DNA of 64,000 nucleotides from an uncultured Bacteroidota bacterium (GTDB lineage: Bacteria; Bacteroidota; Bacteroidia; Flavobacteriales; Flavobacteriaceae), in the NCBI GenBank assembly GCA_902598305.1, contig CACKBL010000006.1, forward strand, positions 84,606 to 148,605. The letters run 5' to 3'. Both the position numbers and the translations under genes were made by a program. Shown in pieces: positions 20,213 through 30,652 of the stretch (positions are counted from its first letter, which is position 1; every line of letters begins with the position of its first letter). Below the pieces are notes generated by a model. The model ran no database searches. It worked only from the letters and a program-made list of their open reading frames with translations, and had not been told where the DNA came from.

Positions 20213-21457
20213 TTAATATTTGAGTTCAAATGAATTTATTCGACCAACTCCAATCAAGTTATCATATAAATCCTCAAATCCCTTTTTATACACTAAAACT
20301 GTGTAACTATTTTCAGTTTGAAAAAATGAACCCGAGATCTGATTTTTTAAAATCACATTATTTTTTTTAATGATATATTTATAGTTGTAGAATCCTTGCT
20401 TTAGTAACAAAATACCTTCAAAAGTTTCTAAGCTTGGGTTATAAACCATTTCATTCTCCTTAGTCAATTCATAGTTGTTAAATTTTCCATAGATATAAAT
20501 TTTTGAATTATCAATTTCAAATTGTCGTGCTAAGCTGAAATAAACTATACTGTAATCGGATTCATTGTCAGGATTTTCACCTAAGCTTGTACTCGGGACA
20601 AAATTTCCATTTAAATCAGAATAGTTGGAATAATTTAAATTACTCCTTGGATTATCAGTAAATAAAAAATGTTGATAAATATTTTCTTTTCTTACAAAAC
20701 TGATGTTTTGATTAGTTGCTCTCAAATCTTTAGTATCAAAAAAGAGGTACTCATTTCCTCCTTCAAATTCAGATTCTTCATCGTATCTGTACACAAGCCT
20801 ATCTTTTTCTATAAATTGAGGTTTTAAAATTATTTTCGAATTATCCCACTGATCATTTTGAATAACAGTAACTTTTATGTCATTATTTGGATTTCTAATT
20901 TTATATCTGTTAGTACCAATTATAAACTGAACATTTTGATGGGTGTAAAATCTATCTTTATTTTGAGAAGGATAAATATTTAAGTCTACCCTTACCTTTT
21001 CATTTAATATTAAAAATTTTCTTTTTAGAATTATATTATCATCTGAGTCTAAAATTTCTAAAATATAGTTTCCTGAAATTTTAAAACCCACATCTTTATT
21101 TGGGAGTGATAATTTATAGTTTGTGTACCTTTGAAGTGTCCCATAAGAGCTTAAAACATTTTCAATTAAGTTATTATCATTGCCTTCTAAGTATTCAGAT
21201 TTTAAAAGTTTACTTATGCTCCAATCAAAATTACAATGAGTAATTTTATAATAATAAAAATTTTCCTCACCACTGATGTCGTCAAAAGATAGAAAAAGTT
21301 TCTCGTTCATTTTTATTATTGGAAACTGAGAATTAAAAGATCCACCAGAAAAAACTATAGTTTTGACGAAAGGATTTCTTTGTATCTTTTTTTTTGATTT
21401 AGAAAACAGGAATGTAACTGAACAAAAAAATGAAAAAAAAACTAGCGAAAATTTCAT
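20213..21457 (-). CDS. Secreted DUF5103-type protein
   Basis: Signal peptide; PIIKMNEKLFLSFDDISGEENFYYYKITHCNFDW; recognised as Bacteroidota DUF5103-like. Confidence 0.7.
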   Translation of the reverse strand: MKFSLVFFSFFCSVTFLFSKSKKKIQRNPFVKTIVFSGGSFNSQFPIIKMNEKLFLSFDDISGEENFYYYKITHCNFDWSISKLLKSEYLEGNDNNLIENVLSSYGTLQRYTNYKLSLPNKDVGFKISGNYILEILDSDDNIILKRKFLILNEKVRVDLNIYPSQNKDRFYTHQNVQFIIGTNRYKIRNPNNDIKVTVIQNDQWDNSKIILKPQFIEKDRLVYRYDEESEFEGGNEYLFFDTKDLRATNQNISFVRKENIYQHFLFTDNPRSNLNYSNYSDLNGNFVPSTSLGENPDNESDYSIVYFSLARQFEIDNSKIYIYGKFNNYELTKENEMVYNPSLETFEGILLLKQGFYNYKYIIKKNNVILKNQISGSFFQTENSYTVLVYKKGFEDLYDNLIGVGRINSFELKY

Positions 21458-21617
21458 TTAACTAATATATAAAATCAACTTTAAAATACATTAATTTATT
21501 ATCTATCTTAAAACCATTATTGACTATAAGAAAATTATATAATTTAGTTTAAAAATATCTTTCAATAGATGTATTAAATTATTAAATTTACGGGCGATTT
21601 GAATTAAATAGTAGAAT

Positions 21618-22973
21618 ATGTCAGTAGACATAAAAATAAGAAAAGGGTTTAATTTAAACCTAAATGGGGAGGCAAACAAAATTCTATCGGAATCCGAGCG
21701 ATCAAAAACATATGCTTTAAAACCAACAGATTTTTTCTGTTTCAAGCCTAAGCTTTTGGTTAAGGAAGGTGATAAAGTTAAAAAAGGAACTCCTTTATTT
21801 TTTTCCAAAGATAATCCCAGAATACACCTTGTGTCACCAGTAGCTGGAGAAATTTTAGCAATATCTAGAGGTGAAAAGAGAAAGATTCTGGAAGTTGTCA
21901 TATCTGGCCAAAAAAATAGAAATGACTCTGTAAAATTTAAAACAACAAATTTCAAAAATTTTTCTGCAGATCAAATTAAAGACATTCTACTTATATCTGG
22001 GTCATGGCCTTTTATTTTACAAAGGCCTTACGGAATAATTGCTCAACCTGAAGATAAGCCCAAAGCTATTTATGTTTCAACTTATTCAACTTCTCCATTA
22101 GATGTTGATTTTGATTTTATTTTAAAAAATAAAAAAGATGATTTTCAACTAGGTTTAAGCATTTTATCTAAGTTAGCCGATATTCTATATCTAACTGTAG
22201 ATTCAAATTTTCCTGGTTCTTTTGAAAACATTAAAGATGCAACTATACTAAAAGTTAAAGGACCTCATCCAGCTGGTAATATTGGAGTCCAAATTCATAA
22301 TCACAAACCCATTTCACCTGGTGAAAAAGTATGGACTATCAAACCTGAAGATGTCTCAAATATTGGATCCTTATTCAAAAATGGAGAGTTTTGTTCAGAT
22401 CGAACAGTAGCTGTTGTGGGTCCAACCGTTAAAAATCCGCAATATTTTAAATCTAAAATTGGTGCATCTATTTCTAGTATTTTAAAAAAAATAGAAGTCG
22501 ATAAATCAAAAGAATGTAGATTAATAAATGGTGATGTTTACTCAGGTAAAACCACCAATTTTGATGGTTATCTGTCTTACAATACAAATCTAATAACTAT
22601 TATTCCTGAAGGGAAAAATTATAGAATGTTTGGGTGGTTACCATTTAAAGATAATTTCATTCCGAGCATGTCTAAAACTTCATTTTCTAGATTTCTAAAT
22701 AAAAAAAAATTAAAAGTTAGTACAAACTTAAATGGAGAAGAAAGAGCAATGGTGGTTACTGGAGAAATGGAGAAAGTTTTTCCAATGGATATTTTTCCAA
22801 TGCAATTAGTCAAGGCTTGTTTAAATGAGGATATAGAAAGAATGGAAGCCCTAGGAATATATGAAGTTGTGCCAGAAGATTTTGGATTAATTGACTTTAG
22901 TAGTTCTTCAAAAATTGAAGCTCAGGAAATAATCAAAAAAGGAATCGAATTAATAATTAATGAAGAGAGTTAA
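21618..22973 (+). CDS. nqrA: Na+-translocating NADH:quinone reductase subunit A
   Basis: KIRKGFNLNLNGEA, VKGPHPAGNIGVQIH; nqrABCDEF order. Confidence 0.96.
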   Translation: MSVDIKIRKGFNLNLNGEANKILSESERSKTYALKPTDFFCFKPKLLVKEGDKVKKGTPLFFSKDNPRIHLVSPVAGEILAISRGEKRKILEVVISGQKNRNDSVKFKTTNFKNFSADQIKDILLISGSWPFILQRPYGIIAQPEDKPKAIYVSTYSTSPLDVDFDFILKNKKDDFQLGLSILSKLADILYLTVDSNFPGSFENIKDATILKVKGPHPAGNIGVQIHNHKPISPGEKVWTIKPEDVSNIGSLFKNGEFCSDRTVAVVGPTVKNPQYFKSKIGASISSILKKIEVDKSKECRLINGDVYSGKTTNFDGYLSYNTNLITIIPEGKNYRMFGWLPFKDNFIPSMSKTSFSRFLNKKKLKVSTNLNGEERAMVVTGEMEKVFPMDIFPMQLVKACLNEDIERMEALGIYEVVPEDFGLIDFSSSSKIEAQEIIKKGIELIINEES

Positions 22974-22979
22974 TGTTTT

Positions 22980-24137
22980 ATGGAATTTATTAGAAAAAGA
23001 TTAGATAAAATTAGAAAACCCTTTAACAAGGGAGAAAAGTTTGAAAGATTCGCCCCAGCGGTAAATGCTTTTGATACTTTTCTTTTTGTGCCCAATCACA
23101 CAACAAAGTTTGGTTCGCACATTCGCGATGCTGTTGATTTAAAAAGAACTATGGTTACTGTTATTATAGCTTTATTGCCTGCTTTATTTTATGGTATATA
23201 CAACACTGGATATCAATATTTTATTCAAACTAACCTTGAATTTACCTTTTTAGATGCTATGCTCCATGGTTCAAAAAAAATTCTCCCCATGATTGCCGTG
23301 TCCTACATTGTAGGATTACTAATTGAATTTATTTTTGCTATATATCGTGGACATGAAGTCAATGAAGGATATCTGGTAACAGGTTTACTCATACCTATGA
23401 TTATGCCTGTTGATATTCCCTTATGGATGGTAGCCGTATCTGTAGCTTTTGCAGTTTTAATAGCTAAAGAAGCCTTTGGAGGCACCGGAATGAATATTTT
23501 AAATCCAGCTCTAACCGCAAGAGCCTTCGCATTTTTTGCATACCCCACTTACATGTCTGGAAACAAAGTTTGGGTCTCGGAAGCATCAAATTTAGACGGT
23601 ATTTCAGGTGAAACAATTTTAGGTTTTTTAGCTGCTGGTAATAACATTAATTACAATTTTTCTGAAATGTTTAATGGTTCTATTCCTGGATCTATAGCTG
23701 AAACATCTACTTTATGGATTCTTGTAGGTGCAATAATTTTAATTTTTACAGGTGTTGCTAGTTGGAGAATTATTGTCGGGGGTATTTTAGGTGCATCTCT
23801 AGTAGGTTTATTATTCAATCTTTGGGGAATTAATGCTTTAATGCAATTTAATTGGGTAAATCATTTGGTTGTTGGAGGCTTTGCATTTGGAATAGTTTTT
23901 ATGGCCACAGACCCTGTTTCTGCCTCTCAAACGCAAACTGGAAAGTGGATATATGGATTTTTAGTTGGTGTCTTCTGTATTTTAATAAGAGTATTTAATC
24001 CGGCATATCCTGAAGGTGTTATGCTTGCAATTTTATTAATGAACGTTTTTGCTCCAACTATTGATCATTATGTAATTGAGAGGAACATTAAGAAAAGGCA
24101 TTTAAGGTGGGAGTCATCAAAAATTAAATTAACCTAA
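22980..24137 (+). CDS. nqrB: Na+-translocating NADH:quinone reductase subunit B
   Basis: RDAVDLKRTMVTVIIALLPALFYG, GTGMNILNPALTARAF, ATDPVSASQT. Confidence 0.97.
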   Translation: MEFIRKRLDKIRKPFNKGEKFERFAPAVNAFDTFLFVPNHTTKFGSHIRDAVDLKRTMVTVIIALLPALFYGIYNTGYQYFIQTNLEFTFLDAMLHGSKKILPMIAVSYIVGLLIEFIFAIYRGHEVNEGYLVTGLLIPMIMPVDIPLWMVAVSVAFAVLIAKEAFGGTGMNILNPALTARAFAFFAYPTYMSGNKVWVSEASNLDGISGETILGFLAAGNNINYNFSEMFNGSIPGSIAETSTLWILVGAIILIFTGVASWRIIVGGILGASLVGLLFNLWGINALMQFNWVNHLVVGGFAFGIVFMATDPVSASQTQTGKWIYGFLVGVFCILIRVFNPAYPEGVMLAILLMNVFAPTIDHYVIERNIKKRHLRWESSKIKLT

Positions 24138-24139
24138 TT

Positions 24140-24907
24140 ATGAGTAAGGATAGTAACTTTTACACTTTTTTGTTTTCACTTTTAATGGTTTTAGTTGTTG
24201 CTTCTTCTTTAGCTTTAACTTCTGAATCCTTGAAAGAAAAGCAAAATGAAAATGTTGTTAAAGAAAAAATGCAGAATATTATTTCAACAATAGGCGTCAA
24301 GGCAAGTAGAGACGAAGCACAAAATCTCTACAAAAAATACATTAAAAGTGAATTATCACTTTTAAGAGATGGTTCTGTTGATGAAAACAAGGACGCTTTT
24401 TTGATTGATCTTTCAACAGAAGTAAAAAAAGATATTAATCAGCAGAGATACCCACTTTTTATTGCTGAAATGGATGAAAAAAAATATTTTATAATTCCTC
24501 TTCGTGGCTCAGGCCTCTGGGATGCAATATGGGGTTATGTTGCATTAGAAGATGACATGTCAACAATAAAAGGGATTGTTTTTGATCATAAAGGAGAGAC
24601 TGCTGGATTAGGTGCTGAAATAACCCAGCAATGGTTTCAAGATAGGTTTGTGGGTGAAAAAATTTTCAATTCGAGTTCAAAACTTGTAGGAGTAAATGTT
24701 TCAAAATCAAACAATGATCCCAAAAATATAGATAAAGATGATCATGAAGTTGATGCTATATCAGGTGCAACAATCACAGGTGACGGCGTATCTGATATGA
24801 TAATTGAAAGATTAAATCATTATATTTCATATTTCAATAAATATAAATCTGAAAATAATGTCGTAGCAATGAAGAATAATTTAATTAACAATACAATAAA
24901 TGGATAG
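24140..24907 (+). CDS. nqrC: Na+-translocating NADH:quinone reductase subunit C
   Basis: RGSGLWDAIWGYVAL, GETAGLGAEI, DAISGATITGDGV (FMN attachment). Confidence 0.96.
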   Translation: MSKDSNFYTFLFSLLMVLVVASSLALTSESLKEKQNENVVKEKMQNIISTIGVKASRDEAQNLYKKYIKSELSLLRDGSVDENKDAFLIDLSTEVKKDINQQRYPLFIAEMDEKKYFIIPLRGSGLWDAIWGYVALEDDMSTIKGIVFDHKGETAGLGAEITQQWFQDRFVGEKIFNSSSKLVGVNVSKSNNDPKNIDKDDHEVDAISGATITGDGVSDMIIERLNHYISYFNKYKSENNVVAMKNNLINNTING

Positions 24908-25580
24908 TAACAGTAAACCAAATCTATTTTTCATAAATAAAAAGAGTGAACCATTATTCTCAAAGAAAAATAGAGCTTTACTAAGTGATCCCCTTGATGA
25001 TAACAACCCAATAACCGTTCAAGTTTTAGGTATTTGTTCTGCTTTGGCAATTACAGTACAACTAAAACCAGCATTGGTTATGACTATGTCTGTTGTATTT
25101 GTAATGGGTGCATCAAATGTGATAATTTCTATTTTAAGAAACTTAATTCCAAATAGAATTAGAATTATTGTTCAACTTGTCGTTATAGCCTCTTTAGTTG
25201 CTCTAGTAGAACAAGTTTTAAAAGCCTATTCTTATGATGTTTATAAAGAATTATCAATATTTATCGGGCTAATAATTACAAATTGTATTGTTATGGGTAG
25301 ACTAGAGGCGTTTGCCCTTGGCAATGGAGTATGGAAATCTTTTCTTGATGGTATTGGAAATGCTGCGGGATATGGTATAATTCTAATTATTGTAGCTTTT
25401 TTTAGAGAATTGCTTGGATCAGGAAAGCTTTTGGGTTTTCAAGTAATACCAGACTTTATCTATGCTATGGGTTATGAAAATAATGGACTCATGCTTTTAT
25501 CACCAATGGCTTTAATTACTGTAGGTGTAATGATTTGGATCCAACGTTCAAGAAACAGAAAATTAATTGAAGAAAACTAA
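24900..25580 (+). CDS. nqrD: Na+-translocating NADH:quinone reductase subunit D
   Basis: QVLGICSALAITVQLKPALVMTMSV, GLIITNCIVMGRLEAFA. Confidence 0.96.
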   Translation: MDSNSKPNLFFINKKSEPLFSKKNRALLSDPLDDNNPITVQVLGICSALAITVQLKPALVMTMSVVFVMGASNVIISILRNLIPNRIRIIVQLVVIASLVALVEQVLKAYSYDVYKELSIFIGLIITNCIVMGRLEAFALGNGVWKSFLDGIGNAAGYGIILIIVAFFRELLGSGKLLGFQVIPDFIYAMGYENNGLMLLSPMALITVGVMIWIQRSRNRKLIEEN

Positions 25581-25583
25581 ACC

Positions 25584-26201
25584 ATGGAATATTATTTAAA
25601 TCTTTTCGTCAAAAGCATATTTATTGAAAATATGATTTTTGCATATTTCCTAGGTATGTGTTCTTACCTCGCCGTGTCTAAAACTGTTAAGACTGCCAAT
25701 GGTTTAGGTTTAGCAGTAATTTTTGTGCTGTCTATTACTGTTCCAATCAATTTTCTATTGGATAATTATTTATTAAAGCCTGGTGCTCTCTCTTGGGTTG
25801 GTACTGAATATTTATCCATTGATTTGAGTTTTTTAAGATTAATTATGTTTATAGCTGTTATTGCTTCAATGGTTCAATTGGTTGAAATGATAGTTGAAAA
25901 GTTATCTCCCGCACTATACGGAGAGCTTGGAATTTTTCTCCCTTTAATCGCTGTAAATTGTGCAATTCTAGGCGGATCACTTTTTATGCAACAAAAAAGC
26001 TTTTCAGGAATTACTGAATCAACCGTTTACGGTTTTGGTTCAGGCGTTGGTTGGTATTTAGCCATTATAGCAATAGCTGCAATTAGGGAAAAAATAAGTT
26101 ATTCTAATGTTCCTGCACCTTTGAAAGGGTTAGGGATAACCTTTATAATTACAGGGTTAATGGCAATTGGGTTTATGAGTTTTATGGGAATTAAATTATA
26201 G
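25584..26201 (+). CDS. nqrE: Na+-translocating NADH:quinone reductase subunit E
   Basis: [40 protein letters not shown]. Confidence 0.96.
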   Translation: MEYYLNLFVKSIFIENMIFAYFLGMCSYLAVSKTVKTANGLGLAVIFVLSITVPINFLLDNYLLKPGALSWVGTEYLSIDLSFLRLIMFIAVIASMVQLVEMIVEKLSPALYGELGIFLPLIAVNCAILGGSLFMQQKSFSGITESTVYGFGSGVGWYLAIIAIAAIREKISYSNVPAPLKGLGITFIITGLMAIGFMSFMGIKL

Positions 26202-26209
26202 TTTTTAAA

Positions 26210-27505
26210 ATGGATATTACAATAATTATTTCGAGTGTTTTGGTCTTAACGAGTGTTATTTTTTTGTTAGTCACATTGTTACTAGTTGCTAAATCTAAAT
26301 TACTACCATCTGGTCCAGTATCTCTAAAAATAAATGGTGAAAATGAAGTTGAAGTCTCCTCAGGTGATACCTTACTGAGCACCCTTGGAAATAACAAAAT
26401 CTTTTTGCCATCTGCATGCGGTGGAGGAGGAACTTGTATACAATGTAGATGCCAAGTATTAGAGGGCGGAGGTGAAATATTACCTACTGAAAAACCTCAT
26501 TTTTCCAGAAAAGAAATTGCTGATGGTTGGAGATTGGGTTGTCAAGTTAAGGTTAAGGAAGACATGACAATCAAAGTTCCAGAAGAGGTTTTTGGAATAA
26601 AAAAGTGGGAAGCAACTGTAGTTAGAAACTGGAATGTAGCATCCTTCATTAAGGAATTCGTAATTAAGTTACCTGAGGAAATGGACTATAAAGCAGGTGG
26701 ATATATTCAGATTGAAATTCCTGAATGCGAAATTAACTATAAGGACATGGATATTTCAGCTCATCCAGATGAACATCCAGAGGACGCAAATAAATTTAAG
26801 CTAGAGTGGGATAAATTCAATCTCTGGCCTTTAAAAATGAAAAATGGTGAAGTAGTTGAAAGAGCATATTCAATGGCTTCGTACCCTGCTGAGGGAAAAG
26901 AAGTAATGTTGAACGTAAGGATTGCAACTCCACCTTGGGATAAAAATAAAAATGATTGGATGGATGTAAACCCTGGGATTGCTTCATCTTATATTTTTAG
27001 TAAAAAACCAGGAGATAAAGTTACTATATCAGGCCCGTTTGGAGAGTTCTTTATCAATCACTCTGATTCTGAGATGCTTTATGTCGGAGGAGGTGCCGGT
27101 ATGGCTCCGATGCGTTCTCATTTATATCAACTATTTAGAACTTTAAAAACAGGTCGCAAAGTTACTTTTTGGTACGGAGGAAGATCAAAAAGAGAGCTGT
27201 TTTATCTGGATCATTTTCGTGCTCTTGAAAAAGATTTTCCGAATTTTAAATTTTATGTAGCTCTATCCGAACCTCTTGATGAAGACAATTGGCGGGTTAA
27301 AAAAGATTTAGATTCTGAAGGTGATGGATTTTTAGGGTTTATTCATCAGTGTGTAATTGATTTCTACCTATCCAAGCATGACTCACCAGAAGACATTGAA
27401 GTTTATTTCTGTGGACCACCTATGATGAATCAAGCGGTTGAAAAGATGGCTGATGATTTTGGTATACCTCCAGAAAATGTTCGATTTGATGATTTTGGAG
27501 GTTAA
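26210..27505 (+). CDS. nqrF: Na+-translocating NADH:quinone reductase subunit F
   Basis: 2Fe-2S ACGGGGTCIQCRCQ, RAYSMASYP, GGGAGMAPMRSH. Confidence 0.97.
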   Translation: MDITIIISSVLVLTSVIFLLVTLLLVAKSKLLPSGPVSLKINGENEVEVSSGDTLLSTLGNNKIFLPSACGGGGTCIQCRCQVLEGGGEILPTEKPHFSRKEIADGWRLGCQVKVKEDMTIKVPEEVFGIKKWEATVVRNWNVASFIKEFVIKLPEEMDYKAGGYIQIEIPECEINYKDMDISAHPDEHPEDANKFKLEWDKFNLWPLKMKNGEVVERAYSMASYPAEGKEVMLNVRIATPPWDKNKNDWMDVNPGIASSYIFSKKPGDKVTISGPFGEFFINHSDSEMLYVGGGAGMAPMRSHLYQLFRTLKTGRKVTFWYGGRSKRELFYLDHFRALEKDFPNFKFYVALSEPLDEDNWRVKKDLDSEGDGFLGFIHQCVIDFYLSKHDSPEDIEVYFCGPPMMNQAVEKMADDFGIPPENVRFDDFGG

Positions 27506-27523
27506 AATCTATTTTTATCACTT

Positions 27524-28504
27524 TTGAGAAAAATTTTAATTCTATTTGTTCTTTTTGCAGCTTGCTCCAAACACGAAATAGTTATAATTGATGGACAAGC
27601 ACTCGGAACATATTATAGAATCAAATATCTTGATTTAGGACACGATAAAGTAAACTTTCAAAAAGGTATTGATTCAATTTTGAAGGTTATAAACAGCTCA
27701 ATGTCTACATATATTCCTAGTTCAGATATCTCCAAGATAAATAGTGGGGATAGCACTATAGTTGTTGACGAACATTTCGAAAAAGTTTTTCAAAAAGCAA
27801 ACTTAATGTGGTATAAATCGCAGGGTTATTTTGATCCTACAGTGGGTGCGTGGGTGAATGCATATGGATTTGGACCAAATAAAAAACTTAAAAAAATTGG
27901 ATTAAAAGAAAGAGACAGTCTTATGAAAATAACGGGTTGGCCTAGAATTAGACTAACAAAAGAAAAAAGAGTAATAAAGGATGATAGTAATATTTTCATT
28001 GATTTCAACGCATTGGCGAAGGGATATACTGTAGATCAAATAAACTCATATTTTGAAAAAAAGGGAAGTAAAAACCATTTAATTGACATAGGAGGTGAAC
28101 TTGTATCTCGAGGCAAGAATTTAATAACAAACAAGATGTGGAGTGTTGGTATTGAGAAACCCAGCGAGACGACTTTACCTAGAAAAATTTTTGATATCAT
28201 AGAATTAAATAATGAAGCTTTAGCAACATCTGGGAATTATAGAAAGTATAGGCTTGATAAAGAAACAAATCAAAAGTATGTTCACTCAATAAATCCGCTC
28301 AATGGGAGGCCTGCGAGATCAAATATTTTAAGTGTTTCAGTAAAAGCTGAAGATTGTATGACTGCCGATGCCTATGCTACTTCACTAATGGTAATGCCTT
28401 TAAATATGGGTAAGAAATTGATTGATGATACACCCAACGTAGAAGCTTTATGGATTATTTCAAAAAATCAAAACTTTGTCACCTATTCTTCAAAAAATTG
28501 GTGA
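27524..28504 (+). CDS. apbE: FAD:protein FMN transferase (lipoprotein)
   Basis: Lipobox FAACSK; MSTYIPSSDISKIN, DFNALAKGYTVDQ, IDIGGELVSRG, DAYATSLMVM; TTG start. Confidence 0.93.
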   Translation: MRKILILFVLFAACSKHEIVIIDGQALGTYYRIKYLDLGHDKVNFQKGIDSILKVINSSMSTYIPSSDISKINSGDSTIVVDEHFEKVFQKANLMWYKSQGYFDPTVGAWVNAYGFGPNKKLKKIGLKERDSLMKITGWPRIRLTKEKRVIKDDSNIFIDFNALAKGYTVDQINSYFEKKGSKNHLIDIGGELVSRGKNLITNKMWSVGIEKPSETTLPRKIFDIIELNNEALATSGNYRKYRLDKETNQKYVHSINPLNGRPARSNILSVSVKAEDCMTADAYATSLMVMPLNMGKKLIDDTPNVEALWIISKNQNFVTYSSKNW

Positions 28505-28505
28505 T

Positions 28506-29261
28506 TTATTTTATTGCAATTCCAACTGGTATTTCTTCATCTTTAGGTAAACAATATTTTATTTTTTTCTCTCTTGATATTTTTTTTAAAAGATCAATTT
28601 TTTTTGGTGAAAAACCTGAGTTAGTAAGTCTCATATAGAAGTCCAATCCATAAACTCTTACATGGTCATACTGACCAAAATATTTGTTTCTGTCTCTTGG
28701 ATTTATAACTTCTTTGTTTTCAAAAGTTTTTTTAAGATTTTTATCAAGAGGTACCTGCGCAATCAAGGTTCCTTTATTCTTGATTACTCTGTGAAGTTCT
28801 CTTAATGCTTTATAATCGTCTTCAATGTGTTCTAAAACATGATTGCATAAAATAAGATCAAAGCAATTTTCTTTAAACGGTAAATTATATAAATTAGCTT
28901 TTATATCAGCCAGTGGGGACTTAAGATCTATTGAAACGTAATTCCAGTAAGTAATTTTTTTAAATTTTTTTATAAAAATAATTTCAGGTGCAACATGTAA
29001 TACAGAAATATTTTTTTCTAAAAGCTTTGTTTTTTTTAGATACAACCATAGCAGTCTGTGCCTTTCAAGAGATAGGGTTCCTGGGCACAAGGCATTTTTT
29101 CTTACCCTATTATATCCATAGGGTAAAAAAGTTCTATAAGAACTTCCGTCAATTGGATCTACATATTTAGTGCCTTTGTATAGGATTCTTAAAACAGGTC
29201 TTAAAATCAGACTTATCCTAATTAAAAATTGTCTCGAAAAAAAATTAAGAATTAATTTCAT
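28506..29261 (-). CDS. Class I SAM-dependent methyltransferase
   Basis: DLILCNHVLEHIEDDYKALRELHRVIKNKGTLI. Confidence 0.85.
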   Translation of the reverse strand: MKLILNFFSRQFLIRISLILRPVLRILYKGTKYVDPIDGSSYRTFLPYGYNRVRKNALCPGTLSLERHRLLWLYLKKTKLLEKNISVLHVAPEIIFIKKFKKITYWNYVSIDLKSPLADIKANLYNLPFKENCFDLILCNHVLEHIEDDYKALRELHRVIKNKGTLIAQVPLDKNLKKTFENKEVINPRDRNKYFGQYDHVRVYGLDFYMRLTNSGFSPKKIDLLKKISREKKIKYCLPKDEEIPVGIAIK

Positions 29262-29263
29262 GA

Positions 29264-30073
29264 CTATTTTTTAAAAGGTTTTTCTTCATCACTTTGAATA
29301 CCTATAGCCTCGTATATAAAATTGAAAGTTGAAAGCAATTCAGGTTTACCATCGATTAACGCTACGTTGTGTTCAAAGTGTGCAGAAACTTTATTATCGC
29401 GGGTATTTACTGTCCAACCATCATCTAGGTGTTTTAGTTTTTTACTTCCAAGATTAATCATAGGTTCAATAGCTATAACCATTCCGTCAACAAATTTTTT
29501 TCCTGTTCCTCTTATTCCATAGTTTGGAATTTCTGGGCCCTCATGCATATTTTTCCCGATACCGTGACCTACCAGTTCCCTAACTACACTGTATCCATTT
29601 TTTTCACAATGATTTTGAATTGAATATCCGAGATCACCCACTCTGTTTCCTTCTTTAAAGCATTCAATTCCAATGTATAACGATTCTTTGGTTGTTTTTA
29701 AAAGAGCCTCTATCTCATTGCTAATTTCTCCAACAGGGAAGGTATACGCATGGTCACCGTAAAAACCATTTTTGTACACACCGCAATCAATAGATATCAC
29801 ATCTCCTTCTTTAAGAATATTTTTATTGGGTATTCCGTGTACAACTTGCTCGTTAGGACTAGCACACAAAGTATTTGGAAAATCGTATAAACCTAAAAAT
29901 CCTGGCTCTGCACCGTTATCTCTAATATATTCTTCAGCTTTTTTATCTAATTCAAGTGAGGTAATCCCGGGTTTAATCTCTTTGGCTAACATACCAAGAG
30001 TTTTTGAAACAAGAAGTGAGCTTTCTCTAATCAATTCAATTTCATCTCTAGACTTTAATATTATTTTACTCAT
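29264..30073 (-). CDS. map: Type I methionyl aminopeptidase
   Basis: SPNEQVVHGIPN, VISIDCGVYKNGFYGDHAYTF, GHGIGKNMHEGPEIPN. Confidence 0.95.
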   Translation of the reverse strand: MSKIILKSRDEIELIRESSLLVSKTLGMLAKEIKPGITSLELDKKAEEYIRDNGAEPGFLGLYDFPNTLCASPNEQVVHGIPNKNILKEGDVISIDCGVYKNGFYGDHAYTFPVGEISNEIEALLKTTKESLYIGIECFKEGNRVGDLGYSIQNHCEKNGYSVVRELVGHGIGKNMHEGPEIPNYGIRGTGKKFVDGMVIAIEPMINLGSKKLKHLDDGWTVNTRDNKVSAHFEHNVALIDGKPELLSTFNFIYEAIGIQSDEEKPFKK

Positions 30074-30633
30074 CTATAATATGCATGTTTATATGCTTTT
30101 CCAGACAAAATATCTAAAATATCTTCTTCAATACTTTTAATTGGAAACTCAACTATTCTATTTATTTCACTATTATTATCATAAAAAATTATAGTTGGAA
30201 TATTAATTAATTCATAATCTTTTTCAATAAAATTTGGTGTTATTTTATCCTCGTCTACTGCAATGATTCTTATTTTTGCAGTATCATAACTTATAGATTC
30301 TAAAATGTTAATAAACCCTGGTATTTCTCTCTCGCTATCTTCACACCATGTGCCCATAATTAAAACTATATCTATATTTTTAATTAAGGGTTTTATTTTT
30401 GTAAGTAAATTGGAATTGGGGTTATAGTTGTTTGACCAATCTTTTGTAAATTCTTTAAGTTGATTAATATTTATCTCACCTAAAAGAATTTCGTTTCCTT
30501 CTAAATCTTTTCCTTTCAGCCTGTCAGGAATTTGAATTTCTTTGTCGTAAGCGCTCTTTTTTTGAGTGAGATTTGAATTACAACTTATTTGTGAGATTGA
30601 TAGAAAAACAATTAAAAAAAATCTAGATTTCAT
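30070..30633 (-). CDS. Thioredoxin-fold lipoprotein
   Basis: Lipobox QISCNS; VLIMGTWCEDSEREIPGF, INIPTIIFYDN. Confidence 0.75.
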   Translation of the reverse strand: MKSRFFLIVFLSISQISCNSNLTQKKSAYDKEIQIPDRLKGKDLEGNEILLGEININQLKEFTKDWSNNYNPNSNLLTKIKPLIKNIDIVLIMGTWCEDSEREIPGFINILESISYDTAKIRIIAVDEDKITPNFIEKDYELINIPTIIFYDNNSEINRIVEFPIKSIEEDILDILSGKAYKHAYYR

Positions 30634-30652
30634 TTTTTAAAATTAATAAAAG